A DNA stretch of 64,000 nucleotides from JACVRW01 sp963757815 (GTDB lineage: Bacteria; Actinomycetota; Thermoleophilia; Solirubrobacterales; Thermoleophilaceae). The stretch's first letter is position 1, and the number at the start of each line of letters is the position of its first letter. The notes below the pieces were generated by a model. The model saw nothing but the letters and a program-made list of their open reading frames with translations, was not told where the DNA came from and did not search any database. Location of the stretch: the NCBI GenBank assembly GCA_963757815.1, contig CAVWSN010000018.1:310001-374000 (forward strand), given 5' to 3'. Below are positions 25,372 to 33,311 of the stretch, in pieces. A program made the position numbers and the translations under genes.

Positions 25372-26711
25372 CGGCCGCGGCTGCGGCGGGCGGCGTCCAG
25401 CCGGGTGACGGCGGCCGGCGCCTCGTCGTGCGGCGCCAACGCCGCCTCGAGCCCGAAGAGCTCGTGCAGCGCGTTCACGTAGCGGTATGAGGCGCCCTCG
25501 CCGACCGAGCCCTTCAGCCGCAGCGTCGGCTCGTGCAGGAGCCGGTTGACCACGGCACGCGCCATCACCGCGAGCCGTTCGCGGTCGGCCTCGGTGAGCG
25601 ATTCCCAGGCGCTCTCGTTCTCGCGCAGGACCTGCTCGACGATCTCGTCGCCACGACGGCGCAGCGCCGAGATCGTCGGCACCACGTCGAGCGCGGACAG
25701 CCAGCTCCGGAAGCGCTCCACGTCCTCGCGCACGAGCGCGCGCGCCTCCTCGGCCTCGCCCTTGCGCACGCTGAGGTTGCGCGCCACCGCCCGCTGCAGG
25801 TCGTCCATGTCGTACAGCGCGATGCCCGGGCAGTCGCGCACGCCCGGGTCGATGTCGCGCGGCACGGCGAGATCGAGCAGCACCAACGGCCGGCCCATGC
25901 GCGACACGGCCACGGCCTCGAGCTCCTCGCGGCCGACGATCTGGTGCGGGGCGCCGGTCGAGCTGATCACGATGTCGGCGTTCTCGAGCTCGCCCGGCAT
26001 GTCGTCGAACGACAGGGCGCGGCCGCCGAAGCGCTGCGCCAGTCCGAGCGCCCGGTCGTAACGGCGGTTCGCGACGAACAGCGTCTCCACGCCGCGATCA
26101 CTGAGCGCGCGCGCCGTCAGCTCGGCGTTCTCGCCCGCGCCGATCACGAGCACGCGCTTGGCGGTGAGGTCGCCGAGGAAGTCGGCCGCCAGCTGCACGG
26201 CGACCGACGACACCGACACGCTCGAGCGCGCCACGCCGGTCTCGCTGCGGACGCGCTTGCCGGCCGCCAGCGCGTCACGGAAGAGCCGGTTCGACACCGG
26301 CCCGGTCACGCCCTCGACGAGCGCCAGCTCGTAGGCGCGCTTGACCTGACCCTGCACCTCGGTTTCGCCGACGATCATCGAGTCGAGGCCCGCGGTGACG
26401 GCGAACAGGTGCTCGACCGCCTCGGTGGCGCGCAGCGAGTAGATCGCCCCGAGCAGCTCGGTCAAGCGCAGCCCCGCCTGGTGCGACAGGATCCCGAGCG
26501 CCGCGTTCTCGGCCTCGACCGGGTCGGCCGCGACCATGTACAGCTCCGTGCGGTTGCAGGTGGAGATCGCGACCGCCTCGTGTACCGCATCGTGGTCGAC
26601 GAGCTCGGCGAGCACGCGCGAGGCGCGCCCTTCCGGCAGCGCCAGCTTCTCGCGCAGCGGCAGTGGCGCCGTCTTGTGGTTGGCTCCGAGCGCCAGCAGC
26701 TCGGCGGTCAC
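25368..26711 (-). CDS. hemA: Glutamyl-tRNA reductase
   Basis: Catalyses the first committed step of C5-pathway tetrapyrrole synthesis, reducing glutamyl-tRNA to glutamate-1-semialdehyde. The 447-residue protein has ALGANHKTAPLPLREKLALP, the catalytic Cys in STCNRTELYM (about residue 50), GETEVQGQVKRAYE, the NADPH-binding VLVIGAGENAELTARAL and the C-terminal dimerisation helix region. The start is GTG at 26711, overlapping the stop of the upstream ccmD-like gene. Position between the ccm genes and hemC links heme supply with cytochrome c maturation. Confidence 0.96.
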   Translation of the reverse strand: MTAELLALGANHKTAPLPLREKLALPEGRASRVLAELVDHDAVHEAVAISTCNRTELYMVAADPVEAENAALGILSHQAGLRLTELLGAIYSLRATEAVEHLFAVTAGLDSMIVGETEVQGQVKRAYELALVEGVTGPVSNRLFRDALAAGKRVRSETGVARSSVSVSSVAVQLAADFLGDLTAKRVLVIGAGENAELTARALSDRGVETLFVANRRYDRALGLAQRFGGRALSFDDMPGELENADIVISSTGAPHQIVGREELEAVAVSRMGRPLVLLDLAVPRDIDPGVRDCPGIALYDMDDLQRAVARNLSVRKGEAEEARALVREDVERFRSWLSALDVVPTISALRRRGDEIVEQVLRENESAWESLTEADRERLAVMARAVVNRLLHEPTLRLKGSVGEGASYRYVNALHELFGLEAALAPHDEAPAAVTRLDAARRSRGR

Positions 26712-26863
26712 CGGTCGTCCTCCGACGCCAGCTCCGAGATCTCGCGCTCGATGCGCGCGATCTTCGTGCCGATGATCGCCACGTAGACGAGGATCAGCGC
26801 GACGAACACGACATACGCGCCGGCCACGTACTTGCCGGCTTCGTCAAGCGGCAACGCGGGCAC
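26708..26863 (-). CDS. CcmD-like small membrane protein (51 aa)
   Basis: Short reading frame between ccmC and hemA. A GTG start at 26863 gives 51 residues: a short N-terminus, one membrane helix (AGAYVVFVALILVYVAIIG) and a charged C-terminal helix (TKIARIEREISELASEDDR). Size, topology and position after ccmC fit CcmD, the small protein that helps release holo-CcmE from the CcmABC complex. It overlaps ccmC by 20 bases and hemA by 4. Sequence alone is too short for certainty. Confidence 0.72.
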   Translation of the reverse strand: MPALPLDEAGKYVAGAYVVFVALILVYVAIIGTKIARIEREISELASEDDR

Positions 26864-27530
26864 GTTTCCTCAGCTTCTTCAGCTGCATGGATGCGTTCTT
26901 GGCGGTCAACTCGAGCTTCCAAAGAGTGACAAACAGGAGCGCCATTCCGAGCAGCGCCACGAGAAATGTCAGCCGCATCTCGCCGGGCAGGTCGCCGCCG
27001 GTCTGCGAGAGGACACGCGGGTGGGTGTAGGACTCGGCCAGGCGCACGGCGATGAAGTTAAGCGGCACGAAGGCGCCGGCGGCGATCGCGAACACCGACG
27101 AGTAGCGCGCCTGGCGGTCCGGGTCCTCGATCGAGAAGCGCAGCGGGTAGTAGACGCAGTAGAGGAGGAAGACCACGAGGAAGGAGACGAGCACGGGCTC
27201 GTCCCACACCCACCAGTGGCCCCACGACGCCTTGGCCCAGATCGCCCCCGTTACGAGCACGCCGACGCCCAGGATGATCGAAAGGTGGATCGCGACGTAG
27301 GAGCGCATGTCCCACGAGCGGTCGCCGCTGCGCAGATGCTTGATCGCCATCACGCCGCCGGCGATCCAGCCGCCCAGCGCCACGATCGCCATCGGCACGT
27401 GGACGTAGAAGATCTTCTGGACGAAGCCCTGGTCGGCATCGAGCGGTGCGTAGAAGAAGACGAGTGCGAACGCCGTCGTGAGCGTCACGGCGGTGGCCCA
27501 GGCGAGCGGAGCGAAGCCCTTCGAATACAT
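26844..27530 (-). CDS. ccmC: Cytochrome c biogenesis / heme exporter protein CcmC (CcsA family)
   Basis: Integral membrane heme-handling protein, 228 residues with six predicted membrane helices. The tryptophan-rich heme-binding motif appears as WGHWWVWDEP at about residue 108-117, and conserved His residues lie in FYVHVPMAI and VAIHLSIILG. It belongs to the heme-handling protein family shared by CcmC, CcmF and CcsA; the CcmC assignment rests on length and on the neighbouring ccmA, ccmB and ccmD-like genes. Start ATG 27530 overlaps the ccmB stop by one base (TGATG). Confidence 0.92.
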   Translation of the reverse strand: MYSKGFAPLAWATAVTLTTAFALVFFYAPLDADQGFVQKIFYVHVPMAIVALGGWIAGGVMAIKHLRSGDRSWDMRSYVAIHLSIILGVGVLVTGAIWAKASWGHWWVWDEPVLVSFLVVFLLYCVYYPLRFSIEDPDRQARYSSVFAIAAGAFVPLNFIAVRLAESYTHPRVLSQTGGDLPGEMRLTFLVALLGMALLFVTLWKLELTAKNASMQLKKLRKRARVAA

Positions 27531-28204
27531 CAGTCCTCGAGCAGGTAATCGAAGACAGCGACGGAGACCAGCACGAAGACCACATCGTAAAGCGTGAGGA
27601 GCCCCAGCCAGCGTGCGAGGTCCTCGGGACCGGCGACCGGGCGGAACAGCGGCTCGGTTGCCTGTGCGCAGGCGATCAGGAGCGGCACGAGCAGGGGCAG
27701 CAGGAGCAGCGGCACGATCAGCTCGCGTGCCCGTGTCTCCGCGGCAAGCGCGGATACGAGCGCTCCCACCGCCGCGACCCCCAGATTGCCGAGCGCGAGG
27801 ATCGCGAGCAGCTCGGGGAGTGCACCGTCCAGGCCAGGTCCGAGCAGGAACAGCGCGAAGGCGGGCACCGCCACGAGCTCGACCGCGCACAGGAAGATGA
27901 ACAGCGCCGCCGCCTTCGCCACGAACAGGGCGGTGCGGTCGACCGGCGCCAGCAAGAGGCCCTCGATCCCGCCCTGCTCCCGCTCCGCGGCGAACAGACG
28001 CGACACGCCGATCACGGCGGCCAGCAGCACCGTCACCCAGAGCACGCCCGATGCAAGCTCTCCGTCGAGCGTGTCGCGGTCCAGCCCGAAGTGGAACAGC
28101 ACGTACACGGTGACCGTGAACAGCGTCATCGCGGGCACGGATTCCTTTGTGCGCCACTCGATACGCAGGTCCTTGCGCAGAATCGCCCGCGCCGCGGCGA
28201 TCAC
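27530..28204 (-). CDS. ccmB: Heme exporter permease CcmB
   Basis: Membrane subunit of the CcmAB ABC transporter needed for cytochrome c maturation. 224 residues with about six hydrophobic helices; characteristic segments are RAILRKDLRIEWRTKES at the N-terminus, LFAAEREQGGIEGLLLAPVD (the CcmB signature that contacts the ATPase) and LLLLPLLVPLLIACAQAT. Overlaps ccmA by 4 bases and ccmC by one, forming a tight ccmABCD-hemA-hemC operon. Confidence 0.94.
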   Translation of the reverse strand: MIAAARAILRKDLRIEWRTKESVPAMTLFTVTVYVLFHFGLDRDTLDGELASGVLWVTVLLAAVIGVSRLFAAEREQGGIEGLLLAPVDRTALFVAKAAALFIFLCAVELVAVPAFALFLLGPGLDGALPELLAILALGNLGVAAVGALVSALAAETRARELIVPLLLLPLLVPLLIACAQATEPLFRPVAGPEDLARWLGLLTLYDVVFVLVSVAVFDYLLED

Positions 28205-28851
28205 CGGTAGAGCTCCCGGTCCGCCGCGGCGGGCCGGCCGCCCTTGAGCCCGAGCGCCAGGTCGGATTCCGCGAGCGCGCCCTCCACGTCGTGGCTCACC
28301 AGCACCCTCGTGCGCCCGGATTCCCTGCCGATCAGCGGCTCGAGCCGCTCGGCCGCGGCCGGGTCGAGGTTCGCTCGCGGCTCGTCGAGCAACAGCAGCT
28401 CGGGGTCATGGAGAACGGTGCGGGCAACCGCCAGGCGCTGCACCATCCCCCGCGAAAGGTCGCGCACGGGCTCGTCGGCGCGCCGCTCCATGCCCACGGC
28501 GGCCAGCAGCCGCTCGATCCGCTCGCCGCCGACGTCGTGCAGCGCGGCGTGGTAGGCGAGGTTCTCACGCCCGCTCAGCTCGCGGTAGAGGAGGGGCTCG
28601 TGCCCGAGGTAGCCGACCCTGCCCGGCACCTTCCAGCGCTCCCGCGGCAGCTCTGCGCCGAGCACGCGCGCCCTGCCGGCGTGAGGGCGCAGGAGCCCGG
28701 CCAGCACACGCAGCAGGGTGGTTTTCCCGGCTCCGTTCGCGCCGAGCACCGCGAGCGTCGCCCCGCGCGGCACGCTCACCGTCACCCCGGCGAGGGCGAG
28801 CCGCTCGCCATAGCGGCGCTCGAGACCGTCGAGCTCGATCGCCGGCTCCAT
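28201..28851 (-). CDS. ccmA: Heme exporter ATP-binding protein CcmA
   Basis: Cytoplasmic ATPase of the CcmAB transporter, 216 residues. Walker A is LGANGAGKTTLLRVLAGLL, the signature motif is DLSRGMVQRLAVARTVLHDP, Walker B is LLLLDEPRANLDP and the switch His is in VLVSHDV. First gene of the ccm-hem operon; start ATG 28851 faces a divergent VOC gene at 28876, so the promoters of both must overlap the 24-base gap or the coding ends. Confidence 0.94.
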   Translation of the reverse strand: MEPAIELDGLERRYGERLALAGVTVSVPRGATLAVLGANGAGKTTLLRVLAGLLRPHAGRARVLGAELPRERWKVPGRVGYLGHEPLLYRELSGRENLAYHAALHDVGGERIERLLAAVGMERRADEPVRDLSRGMVQRLAVARTVLHDPELLLLDEPRANLDPAAAERLEPLIGRESGRTRVLVSHDVEGALAESDLALGLKGGRPAAADRELYR

Positions 28852-28875
28852 GGCGGCGAAGCCTATGCTGAGCCC

Positions 28876-29318
28876 GTGCCGCGTCTCGTGGGGATCAACC
28901 ATGTCGTGCTCGAGGTGAGCGACCTCGACGAGGCACTCGAGTTCTACGGGCGCCTGTTCGAGCTCGAGCTGCGCGGCCGCGTGCCGGGGATGGCCTTCAT
29001 CGACATCGGCGACCAGTTCCTCGTGCTGAGCGAGGGGCGGTCGCAGCCGCCCGACGACGAGCGCCACTTCGGCCTCGTCGTGGACGACCGGGACGAGACC
29101 CGGCGCCTGCTCGAGCAGGCGGGTGCGGAGAGATTCTCCCGCGGCCGCGCGGCGACGGGCTCGACTTTCGCGACCCGTGGGGGAATCACATCCAGGTCGT
29201 GCAGTACTCGGATATCCAGTTCTCGAAGACTCCGGCGGTGCTCCGCGGGATGGGGTTGGACGGGCTCGGAAAATCCGAGGCGGCGCTTCGCGAGCTGCGC
29301 GCGAAGGGCCTCGAGTAG
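28876..29318 (+). CDS. VOC superfamily protein (one frameshift)
   Basis: Glyoxalase-like protein of about 147 residues. GTG start followed by RLVGINHVVLEVSDLDEALE (His metal-ligand position), FYGRLFELELRG, MAFIDIGDQFLVLSEG and, after a one-base break near 29,150, DGLDFRDPWGNHIQVVQYSD (Glu/His-type second motif) and a helical tail ending RAKGLE. The conserved RDPWGNHIQ motif indicates the true C-terminal frame. Converges with the glycerophosphodiesterase gene. Substrate unknown. Confidence 0.82.
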
Positions 29319-29324
29319 ATCCCG

Positions 29325-30077
29325 TCAGGCGGCCGCCAGCGCGCCGGCTCGCCCTGCGAGGAGCTCCGCTCGGAGCTCGTGCGGGCGATCGCTCGTCACC
29401 GCGTCGAGGCCGAGCCCCAAGAGAGGCTCGAGCAGGGCGGCGTGGTTGACCGTCCCGGTGGTCACGCTGAGGCCATGGGCAAGGAGCGGCTCGGTCAAGG
29501 CGGGGGTGAGGAGGAAGTGCTCGACGCAGACTCCGTGCAGCCCGGCGTCCTTCGCCCAGGCGGCGAGCGGCTCGACCGGGCAGTCGGCCCACAGCACGAG
29601 CCGAGCCCGAAAGCCACAGCCGGCGGCGAGCTTGCAGGCGCCCGACCAGAAGCTGATGACCTCGATCCGGTCGCGCGTGGGATCGTGGCGGAGCCGATCG
29701 CACAGGACGAGCGCCGTTCGCCGGGCGAGCGCCGCGTCGGCGTGCGCCTTGACCTCGAGCTGGAGCGTCGCGTCCCGCGGGGCGCGGCGCAGCAGCTCCT
29801 CGAGGAGCAGCGGCCGCTCGTGGCTCGGCGTGCCGTCGGCGTGGCGCAACCGCCCGGCGCAGATCTCGGCCGCCGTGCGCTCGTGCGCCCAGCCGCGAAG
29901 TGTCGTGCCCGCGTCGAGGAGCGGGTCGTGCAGCAGCACGAGCTCGCCGTCGGCGGTGAGGCAGCAATCCGTCTCGAGCCCGCCCAGCGGGCCGTCGAGC
30001 GCGCGCGCGAGCGCCGCGCCGGAGGAGTCCGGCCCGTAGGCGCGGCCGAGCCGGTGTGCGAAGAGCGGCGGCAGCAT
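29325..30077 (-). CDS. Glycerophosphodiester phosphodiesterase family protein
   Basis: Cytoplasmic GDPD-type TIM barrel of 250 residues, expected to release an alcohol from glycerophosphodiesters. Catalytic and metal residues are visible in FAHRLGRAYGPDSSGAALAR (His-Arg), GLETDCCLTADGELVLLHDP (Glu-x-Asp and His), TLQLEVKAHADAAL (Glu-Lys) and DAVTSDRPHEL at the C-terminus. No signal peptide is present. The two consecutive Cys after the ETD motif are unusual but not at catalytic positions. Confidence 0.9.
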   Translation of the reverse strand: MLPPLFAHRLGRAYGPDSSGAALARALDGPLGGLETDCCLTADGELVLLHDPLLDAGTTLRGWAHERTAAEICAGRLRHADGTPSHERPLLLEELLRRAPRDATLQLEVKAHADAALARRTALVLCDRLRHDPTRDRIEVISFWSGACKLAAGCGFRARLVLWADCPVEPLAAWAKDAGLHGVCVEHFLLTPALTEPLLAHGLSVTTGTVNHAALLEPLLGLGLDAVTSDRPHELRAELLAGRAGALAAA

Positions 30078-30164
30078 CCGCAGCCAGAGTCGCCCCAGGC
30101 AGCCCCTTCCCGGTTACCGGCCCGGAACCGTCGAGTAAAAACGCCGTGAACGCGCTCTGCGCCG

Positions 30165-30953
30165 TCAGGCCGTCAGCCGGGCCAGGACCCGAGGGTGGCC
30201 GTCCACCTCGACCTCGCTGATTCCCTCGGACCGCTCGAAGCCGGCCGCGCGGGCGAGCTGGGCGAGGCCGGCCTGCGCGAAGCCCCAGTACACGAAGCTG
30301 TCGCCGGCGTAGACCTGGCCGGGCTCGAGCGGCCGGACCTCGGCGCCGTCGCGATCCTTGGAGGGAACCCCGTATGTCTCGACGAGGACGGTTCCACCCC
30401 GAACCGTGCGCTCACGCAGCACGCGCAGCAGACCGAGCGGATCCTCGACCCGGTGCAGGATTCCGAAGCAGTAGATGAAGTCGAACGCCTCGTCGAGCCG
30501 GTCGATCTCGAGGGCGTCGAGGTGCCGGTACTCGACCGTAGAGCCGAGCAGGCGGTGGATCGCCTGGAAGCCTTCCCCGCCCTCCAGCTCGATTCCCCAG
30601 CGCTCAGCCACCCAGAGCCGGTACTGCTCGTTGTCGATCGCAACGACCCGGGCCGCGCCGCGGTGCTCCGCAAGAAAGGCGTAGAAGCCGTCGAACGTGC
30701 CCACGTCGAGGACGCTCTGGCCCTGGAACTCGGCGGGCAGCGCCGGCACCCGGTAGCGATGATCGCGCGCGGCACCGGGCGTGTAGATCCCGTGGGCGCG
30801 GTTCAGCGCGAAGGTGTGGAACCAGAACGGCACCGAGTCGCGCACCGAGACCGCCACCTCGGGATCCGCCTCGATCGGCAGCAGATCTGCGACCTCACGC
30901 TCGGCATCCGTGACCGGGAACTGGTTCAGTAACACCTCGTTCACATTTCCCAC
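30165..30953 (-). CDS. CmoB-like SAM-dependent methyltransferase
   Basis: 262-residue class I methyltransferase. VPFWFHTFALNRAHGIYTPG followed by QSVLDVGTFDGFYAFLAEHR (SAM-binding motif I) and FDFIYCFGILHRVEDPLGLL is the arrangement of the DUF1698/CmoB group, which modifies wobble uridine in tRNA in Proteobacteria. The usual N-terminal CmoB extension is shorter, and related proteins methylate other substrates, so the tRNA role is only one possibility. The gene stands alone with a clear ATG at 30953. Confidence 0.8.
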   Translation of the reverse strand: MGNVNEVLLNQFPVTDAEREVADLLPIEADPEVAVSVRDSVPFWFHTFALNRAHGIYTPGAARDHRYRVPALPAEFQGQSVLDVGTFDGFYAFLAEHRGAARVVAIDNEQYRLWVAERWGIELEGGEGFQAIHRLLGSTVEYRHLDALEIDRLDEAFDFIYCFGILHRVEDPLGLLRVLRERTVRGGTVLVETYGVPSKDRDGAEVRPLEPGQVYAGDSFVYWGFAQAGLAQLARAAGFERSEGISEVEVDGHPRVLARLTA

Positions 30954-30977
30954 CCTACAGCCAGCGGTCTGGCCGGG

Positions 30978-31085
30978 CTACAACTCGACCGCGTCGTAGC
31001 CCTCCGCGTGCAGGTGAATCGGCGCGTTTAGCCCGGAGTCGAGCGCGAGCCGGACGCGGCGCTCAGCCGGCGGCCCGCGCGGCCG
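30978..31085 (-). pseudogene. Short coding-like tail fragment, possibly of a cupredoxin-like protein
   Basis: About 35 codons ending at a TAG (30980-30978) read ERRVRLALDSGLNAPIHLHA then EGYDAVEL. The frame partly overlaps the 3' end of the ohr gene, has no start codon and has plausible codon use. The HLHAEGYD pattern recalls the VHVHGYD-type motif of some secreted cupredoxin-like domains. It may be the end of a deleted gene or chance; no promoter or start is visible. Confidence 0.25.
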
Positions 31086-31524
31086 GCTGCTCGACGGGCC
31101 GTCCGTTGGCGGTCAGGGTGACGTCGATGTTGTCGCGAGTGGCGTTGGAGTATGGGCAGACCTTGTGGGCCGCGGCGACGATCGCGGCGGCCTGGTCCGG
31201 GTCGTCGATCTGCGGCATCGTCACGTGGAGCTCCGCGGACAGCTTGAAGCCGCGCTCCTCAGTGGGGTGGAGACTCACGCGGCTGTCAATCGACACGTCG
31301 TCCACCTCGGCCCTCTCGCGCCGGGCAACGGCGCCGATTGCGCCCTCGAAGCAGGCGGCGAAGCCGACCGCGAACAGCTGCTCGGGATTGGTGCCCGCGC
31401 CGTCCCCTCCCATCTCCTTCGGCAGCCGCAGATTGACCTCGAGCTTCCCGTCGTTGGTCCGCCCGTGTCCGTCGGCGCGCCCGCCGGTGACCGTTGCTTC
31501 CGCGGTGTACAGCACCCGAGCCAT
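31063..31524 (-). CDS. Organic hydroperoxide resistance protein, OsmC/Ohr family
   Basis: Thiol peroxidase of 153 residues that detoxifies organic hydroperoxides. The two redox cysteines occur in VGFAACFEGAIGAVARRER and HKVCPYSNATRDNIDV, the Ohr pattern, with TNPEQLFAVG and the N-terminal VLYTAEATVTGGRADGHGRT also conserved. Both Cys are present, so it should be active. No ohrR is adjacent. The start ATG at 31524 matches the family N-terminus. Confidence 0.93.
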   Translation of the reverse strand: MARVLYTAEATVTGGRADGHGRTNDGKLEVNLRLPKEMGGDGAGTNPEQLFAVGFAACFEGAIGAVARRERAEVDDVSIDSRVSLHPTEERGFKLSAELHVTMPQIDDPDQAAAIVAAAHKVCPYSNATRDNIDVTLTANGRPVEQPAARAAG

Positions 31525-31576
31525 GCAGCCTCCCGGTCGTCGTTGACGAGCCCGAGGCTATCGCGGTGGGCGCGGC

Positions 31577-31975
31577 TCAGCCGTACTGGCTGATCTCGAA
31601 CAGGTGGCCGTCGGGATCGCGGAAGAAGCAGCGGATTTCGGCACCCTGCTCGTGAGGCGGGGTGAGGAACTCGGCGCCGCGGTGACGCAGCGCGTCGTAG
31701 GCCGCCCGGCAGTCGGGCACGCGGATCGTGAACGAGTGGTCGACCACCGCCGGGCCGCCCGGGGCCGCCATGCTGAGGCCCGGCTTGTCCTCCGTAGGAC
31801 CGCCGCCGGTCACGAGCAGCAGCCAGTTGTCGAGGAAGCGCAGCACGGCCGAGTCGCCGCCATACTCGCGGTACGGGCTCGCGCCGAGCACGTCCTCGTA
31901 CCAGCGCCGCGCCCGCTCGAGGTCGTCCACGACCAGGATGTGTGTCAACTCCATGCCGTCGGCGGGGAAGGCCAT
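31577..31975 (-). CDS. VOC superfamily protein
   Basis: 132-residue glyoxalase/dioxygenase-fold protein: MELTHILVVDDLERARRWYE, FLDNWLLLVTGGGPTEDKPG, VVDHSFTIRVPDCRAAYDAL and the C-terminal RCFFRDPDGHLFEISQYG with the conserved metal-ligand Glu. The His at THILVV and the Glu near the C-terminus suggest a functional metal site. It is separated from the molybdopterin gene by only 4 bases, hence probably co-transcribed. Substrate unknown. Confidence 0.85.
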   Translation of the reverse strand: MAFPADGMELTHILVVDDLERARRWYEDVLGASPYREYGGDSAVLRFLDNWLLLVTGGGPTEDKPGLSMAAPGGPAVVDHSFTIRVPDCRAAYDALRHRGAEFLTPPHEQGAEIRCFFRDPDGHLFEISQYG

Positions 31976-31979
31976 CCGG

Positions 31980-32447
31980 CTAAGTCCCGCGCTCGAGCGT
32001 CGCCGCCGCGTGCTCGAGCGTGGGCTCGACGAGCGGCCAGGACTGCTCGATCGCCTTCGGGTTGCCCGGGAAGTTCAGGATCAGCGTGCGCCCGCGGACG
32101 CCGGACACGCCCCGTGTGAGGATCCCGAGCGGCGTGTGGCGGCGGGAGTCGGCTCGGATCGCTTCGGCGTAGCCCGGCGCCTCGCGCTCGATCACGTCGC
32201 GGGTGGCCTCGGGGGTCACGTCGTCGATCGTCAGCCCTGTGCCGCCGGTCGTGAACACGAAGCGGACGCCCTCCTGGTCGGCGAGCCGCTTGAGGGCCCC
32301 GACGATCGCCTCCCTGTCATCCGAGACCGTCTCGTGTGCCACCTCGAGCCCGGCCGCCTCGCAGAGCCGCACGAGGGCCGGCCCGGACACGTCCTCGCCC
32401 TCCCCGCGCGCGAGCGATGTCGAGACCGTGAGCACCGCCGCCCGCAC
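31980..32447 (-). CDS. Molybdopterin adenylyltransferase-like protein (MogA/MoaB)
   Basis: 155-residue molybdenum-cofactor protein that adenylylates molybdopterin before metal insertion. Diagnostic are RAAVLTVSTSLARGEGEDVS, the MPT-binding FTTGGTGLTIDDVTPEATRD and LGILTRGVSGVRGRTLILNF PGNP. The gene lies in a minus-strand run with moaC, separated by a SnoaL-like gene, supporting a role in molybdenum cofactor synthesis. MogA and MoaB cannot be told apart here. Confidence 0.88.
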   Translation of the reverse strand: MRAAVLTVSTSLARGEGEDVSGPALVRLCEAAGLEVAHETVSDDREAIVGALKRLADQEGVRFVFTTGGTGLTIDDVTPEATRDVIEREAPGYAEAIRADSRRHTPLGILTRGVSGVRGRTLILNFPGNPKAIEQSWPLVEPTLEHAAATLERGT

Positions 32448-32450
32448 GGC

Positions 32451-32849
32451 TCAGGCCGCCGCTGCGCGCGCGTCGTCGACGGTGAGGAACTCCTCCATCC
32501 CGACCACCCGGTCGTCCACCGTTCGCCAGAGATGTACCTCGTCGCGCTCGACCTCCGCGCCGCTCGCCGCCCCGCGGACGCGGTGGCGGACGACGAAGAT
32601 CGCGCCTGCCGGCCCGAGGTCGATCACCTCGCGGATGGTCGTGTGGAGCTGGTCGAAGGTCGTGAACAGGTCCTCGACGTAGCCGAGCGCGCTCGCCGGG
32701 CCGACCCGCGTGGCGGCCTCGGGCATATCCGGGGCATTGCGCCACTCATGCTGCGGGTACTGATCGGCGAGCCGCTGCAGGGTCGCGAGGTCCTTCCGGT
32801 TCATCGCCTCGTAGACCTCGTGAACCCGTTGCACGTTCTCGGGACTCAC
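32451..32849 (-). CDS. SnoaL-like / NTF2-fold protein
   Basis: 132-residue protein of the SnoaL-like family: VQRVHEVYEAMNRKDLATLQ (cone-forming helices), FTTFDQLHTTIREVIDLGPA and VHLWRTVDDRVVGMEEFLTV. Members are small polyketide cyclases, dehydratases or ligand-binding proteins, so no reaction can be named. It overlaps the stop of moaC by 4 bases and precedes the mogA/moaB gene by 3 bases, an unusual guest in a molybdenum cofactor operon. Confidence 0.85.
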   Translation of the reverse strand: MSPENVQRVHEVYEAMNRKDLATLQRLADQYPQHEWRNAPDMPEAATRVGPASALGYVEDLFTTFDQLHTTIREVIDLGPAGAIFVVRHRVRGAASGAEVERDEVHLWRTVDDRVVGMEEFLTVDDARAAAA

Positions 32850-33274
32850 GGCTCGCGCCTCCAGTCGTGGCGGCCACCAGACTTCTCGAGCAGCACGATC
32901 TCCGCTATCTCGACGCCGCGCTCAAGGCCCTTGACCATGTCGTAGACGGTGAGCGCCGCCACGGCGGCCGCCGTCATCGCCTCCATCTCGACGCCGGTTT
33001 GGGCGCTCGTCCGCGCCTCTGCTTCGATCTCGACCCGACCCTCGCCCACCTCGATGCGCACGTCCACGAACGTGAGCGGCAACGGGTGGCAGAGCGGGAC
33101 GAGCTCCGCCGTGCGCTTGGCCGCCTGTATGCCGGCGATGCGCGCGGTCGACACCACGTCCCCCTTCGGCGCGTCTCCGCGCGCCACGGCCGCGGCGGTC
33201 TCGGCCGACATGCGCACGAGCGAGCGCGCGACCGCGCGCCGGTCCGTGACCTCCTTGGCACCCACGTCCACCAT
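32846..33274 (-). CDS. moaC: Cyclic pyranopterin monophosphate synthase
   Basis: Converts the GTP-derived intermediate to cyclic pyranopterin monophosphate, an early step of molybdenum cofactor synthesis. Conserved blocks are MVDVGAKEVTDRRAVARSLV, IQAAKRTAELVPLCHPLPLT and TGVEMEAMTAAAVAALTVYD with the catalytic MVKGLERG region. The family N-terminus LTHIDEAGRARMVDVG extends about 12 codons upstream of this ATG, but only CTG starts are available there, so the true start may be near 33,310 just after the precorrin-2 dehydrogenase stop. No moaA is in the window. Confidence 0.94.
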   Translation of the reverse strand: MVDVGAKEVTDRRAVARSLVRMSAETAAAVARGDAPKGDVVSTARIAGIQAAKRTAELVPLCHPLPLTFVDVRIEVGEGRVEIEAEARTSAQTGVEMEAMTAAAVAALTVYDMVKGLERGVEIAEIVLLEKSGGRHDWRREP

Positions 33275-33311
33275 CCGGGCGCGCCCGGCCTCGTCGATGT
33301 GTGTCAGCTCG

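Noticed and set aside
28147..30039. A 630-codon plus-strand frame crossing ccmA and the glycerophosphodiesterase gene.
   Set aside because: Only the part encoding the VOC protein (28,876-29,150) is real; the rest is antisense to two clear minus-strand genes.
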